A stretch of DNA of 7,474 nucleotides. Source: a bacterium (lineage in GTDB: Bacteria; Spirochaetota; UBA4802; UBA5550). Position numbers and translations under genes: made by a program. The notes beneath the pieces were generated by a model, which was not told where the DNA came from, searched no databases, and saw only the letters and a program-made list of their open reading frames with translations. The DNA is taken from assembly GCA_024224995.1 (NCBI GenBank), contig JAAENB010001045.1, positions 1 to 7,474 of the forward strand. The letters run 5' to 3'. This document shows positions 5,768 to 7,474 of this stretch, piece after piece (position 1 is the first letter of the stretch; every line of letters begins with the position of its first letter).

Positions 5768-7132
5768 ATGAGTCAAAATGCTGAGAGTAAGATTAACAGG
5801 AGAAACTTTTTAAAACTCGCGGGTCTTTCCGCCGTTGGCGGGGCAGCAGCTGTAATCGCGCCGGGTTCCCTGGAAGCGGCATCAAGGCCCGGAAACTTTC
5901 TTTTGGACCGTGGGCATTCAAAACGGGGTTATTGGCGAAAAGTTCAAAAATCTTTTATGCTGGACCCTCAAAAGGTATACATGAATATCGGTACAACCGG
6001 TTCAATGCCGCGAGTGGTTCTGCAAAACTACAACCACTATAACCGCCTGGTGGCGAAGGAGCCCTGGGATATGGGTGAAGAATGGGGTTCCTGGCCCTAT
6101 ATGCAGGAACTCATTGACTATATGGCTCCTCAGTATGGAGCTGATGCTGATGAGTTGGTTCTTTCACGCAATACTACCGACGGCATGTGCTCAATTTTAG
6201 GCGGCTTGCAATTTGAGGCTGGAGATGAAATATTAACAACTCATCATGAACATGTTGGCGGTATCTCTCCCCTGTACCTGGTAAGAGACCGGTATGGAGT
6301 TTCAGTCAATGAAATTGAAATCCCTGTTTTCCCTGAAAGTGACGAGGAGTTTGTTGATCTCTTTGAAAGCCACATAACAAGTAATACAAAACTAATTGTT
6401 TTTTCTCATATTACCTATAAAACCGGCGTGAGGCTGCCTGCAAAGAAGATTTGTGAAATGGCGCAGGAGTATGGTATCGCTACGCTGGTAGACGGCGCCC
6501 ATTCCGTGGGCATGCTCAATCTTGATCTTCATGACATGGGCTGCGACTACTTTGCCGGTTCCGGTCATAAATGGCAATGCGGTCCCGGAGCCTCGGGAAT
6601 TCTGTATGTTCGAAGAGAGAGACCGAATTCTCCTACGTTGTTCCCGGTTAATTCCTCACTCTATCCATATGGTTTTATGGTCAATATCACCGGGCAGCTT
6701 CAGTATGTTGGCCACGATAACTACCCGGCAAAACGGGCTTTACGGGATGCCTGCGAGATGTGGGAGGATATTGGCAGAGACCGGATTGAAGAATACGTGT
6801 TATCATTGAGCTCCCTGTGCAAGCAAAAGATACAGCAGACTTTTGGAGATACTGCCACGATCTATTCTCCCGATATTCCTGAGCTCACCAGCGGAATAAC
6901 TGCCTTTAACCCTTTTGAAGATAAAACAGACAATGATATAATTGTCGAATTCAGAGACAGGCTCAGAGAAGAGTATGGTTTTGTGATCAGGTATACGGAT
7001 TTTAAAGTTCATAAATCCGACGCTGCTAACAGTCATGCCCTGAGAATCTCAACCCACCTGTTCCACGATCGGCGCCAGGTGAACAATCTTGTTGAAGCAT
7101 TGTACGACTTGTATCGTGACATGACCTCTTGA
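5768..7132 (+). CDS. Tat-exported class V aminotransferase-fold PLP-dependent enzyme
   Basis: A 454-residue protein starting with a twin-arginine signal: NRRNFLKLAG (residues 10-19), an Ala/Gly-rich hydrophobic stretch to about residue 30, and likely cleavage near LEAAS (35-39). The rest is a full-length fold-type I PLP enzyme of the class V (cysteine desulfurase / isopenicillin N epimerase-like) group: SRNTTDGM (133-140, phosphate-binding region), HHEH (159-162, ring-stacking His region), VDGAHSVG (241-248, Asp242 for the pyridine nitrogen), and SGHKWQCGPG (265-274) with the probable Schiff-base Lys268. LRISTHLF (425-432) is the C-terminal small-domain signature. Tat export fits a protein that must bind its cofactor before transport to the periplasm. 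The substrate is unknown; no neighbouring gene indicates desulfurase, epimerase or ergothioneine-lyase (EgtE-like) activity. It is divergent from the lipoprotein gene. Confidence 0.9.
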   Translation: MSQNAESKINRRNFLKLAGLSAVGGAAAVIAPGSLEAASRPGNFLLDRGHSKRGYWRKVQKSFMLDPQKVYMNIGTTGSMPRVVLQNYNHYNRLVAKEPWDMGEEWGSWPYMQELIDYMAPQYGADADELVLSRNTTDGMCSILGGLQFEAGDEILTTHHEHVGGISPLYLVRDRYGVSVNEIEIPVFPESDEEFVDLFESHITSNTKLIVFSHITYKTGVRLPAKKICEMAQEYGIATLVDGAHSVGMLNLDLHDMGCDYFAGSGHKWQCGPGASGILYVRRERPNSPTLFPVNSSLYPYGFMVNITGQLQYVGHDNYPAKRALRDACEMWEDIGRDRIEEYVLSLSSLCKQKIQQTFGDTATIYSPDIPELTSGITAFNPFEDKTDNDIIVEFRDRLREEYGFVIRYTDFKVHKSDAANSHALRISTHLFHDRRQVNNLVEALYDLYRDMTS

Positions 7133-7150
7133 TTGTTTTTATTTCAGAGC

Positions 7151-7202
7151 AGCCCGGCTTCGGCAGGATCTCATTTTATGGGCGTACCCTTCGGGCCGGG
7201 CT
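7151..7202. repeat. GC-rich inverted repeat downstream of the Tat enzyme gene
   Basis: AGCCCGGC (7151-7158) pairs with GCCGGGCT (7195-7202). A nested CCC-TTC-GGG hairpin lies at 7187-7195. It continues into a GC-rich stretch with a further small stem, CCGC (7212-7215) and GCGG (7222-7225). The sequence style is that of dispersed intergenic repeats. A terminator role is possible but unproven. Confidence 0.55.
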
Positions 7203-7241
7203 TCTCCGGGCTCCGCTTCGCTGCGGTCCTGCGGAAGACCT

Positions 7242-7291
7242 CCGGACTAAACCCTGCGTATCCCTTACGCGGAGAGCTGAGTTTAGTCCGG
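7242..7291. repeat. Inverted repeat CCGGACTAAAC / GTTTAGTCCGG with an inner stem
   Basis: CCGGACTAAAC (7242-7252) and GTTTAGTCCGG (7281-7291) form a perfect 11-bp stem. Inside it GCGTA (7256-7260) pairs with TACGC (7266-7270), leaving an 8-nt one-sided bulge at 7273-7280. The folded single strand would be a long imperfect hairpin. It is probably part of the same composite repeat as the element to its left. Confidence 0.7.
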
Positions 7292-7362
7292 TAAAATTGC
7301 AATGACGGGGCTTGCCTTCTTTGTTGCCGGGTCAACTGCTCTCAAGAAACTCTTTTTGCTTG

Positions 7363-7471
7363 CCCCCTATCCCCCCGAGGGGGAAGAAGATGATGGAAAA
7401 AGGTTTCAAAACCCACAAAGGTACAGGGCCTTTCCAAAAACTCTTGCGCCCCCTCTGGGGGTTGGGGGGCC
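7363..7471. repeat. GC-rich palindromic element (copy 2), diverged arms
   Basis: The right arm (7442-7471) matches the right arm of the 1309-1381 element at 29 of 30 positions. The left arm (7363-7383) is complementary to 7449-7469 at 18 of 21 positions. The arms are 65 nt apart, against a 17-nt loop in copy 1, so the family has conserved ends and a variable centre. The element ends 3 bases before the window edge. Confidence 0.75.
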
Positions 7472-7474
7472 GAC

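Larger units (their letters stand above)
7133..7474. other. Gene-free downstream region rich in palindromic repeats
   Basis: No plausible coding region is seen on either strand up to the window end. The region holds three separable palindromic elements (7151-7202, 7242-7291, 7363-7471). The first, just after the Tat enzyme stop, may also terminate that transcript, but no convincing U tract follows it. Confidence 0.75.

Noticed and set aside
5692..5784. Short upstream open frame (30 codons, MRFAYVLITY start) overlapping the Tat enzyme start
   Set aside because: There is no ribosome binding site (the upstream bases are pyrimidine-rich) and no leader-peptide signature such as a run of regulatory codons.

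Overview
The window carries five protein genes on a chromosome-like fragment of moderate base composition. They are separated by AT-rich promoter regions and by GC-rich palindromic intergenic repeats. No rRNA, tRNA, CRISPR array, transposase or phage gene is visible. The host is probably a Gram-negative-type, largely anaerobic bacterium: there is a lipoprotein with a clear lipobox, a Tat-exported enzyme, and a large multi-iron-sulfur flavoprotein. Spirochaetota or a sediment anaerobe of similar gene content is my best guess, but nothing here fixes the phylum.

Layout. Positions 56-1077 (minus strand) hold a probable two-gene operon: a TetR-family repressor (472-1077) and, 20 bp downstream, a small membrane-anchored ankyrin-repeat protein (56-451) whose third repeat is broken off. 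Positions 1078-1406 form a divergent control region. It has a 24-bp pseudo-palindrome that overlaps -35-like boxes on both strands, then a 28-bp perfect inverted repeat (GC-rich mobile-type repeat) between that promoter and the next gene. Positions 1407-4106 (plus) encode an 899-residue fusion: an N-terminal winged-helix and cysteine-rich iron-sulfur domain, a ferredoxin motif, a GltD/NfnB-type FAD/NAD(P)H oxidoreductase core, and a C-terminal ferredoxin motif. Positions 4107-4209 are a compact palindromic repeat cluster between convergent genes.

Positions 4210-5499 (minus) encode a lipoprotein with about seven beta-propeller repeats. Positions 5500-5767 are a second divergent promoter region with a candidate operator and a leader stem. 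Positions 5768-7132 (plus) encode a Tat-exported class V PLP-dependent aminotransferase-fold enzyme. Positions 7133-7474 have no gene but hold three further palindromic elements, including a second copy of the repeat seen at 1309-1381.

How the parts may work together. The TetR protein probably represses the divergent oxidoreductase gene and its own operon. The lipoprotein and the Tat enzyme are divergent and both act outside the cytoplasmic membrane, but no shared pathway can be shown. The most distinctive items are the domain fusion at 1407-4106 and the repeat insertions that sit at gene boundaries or inside a gene. I see no clear evidence of a new multi-gene defence or mobile system.
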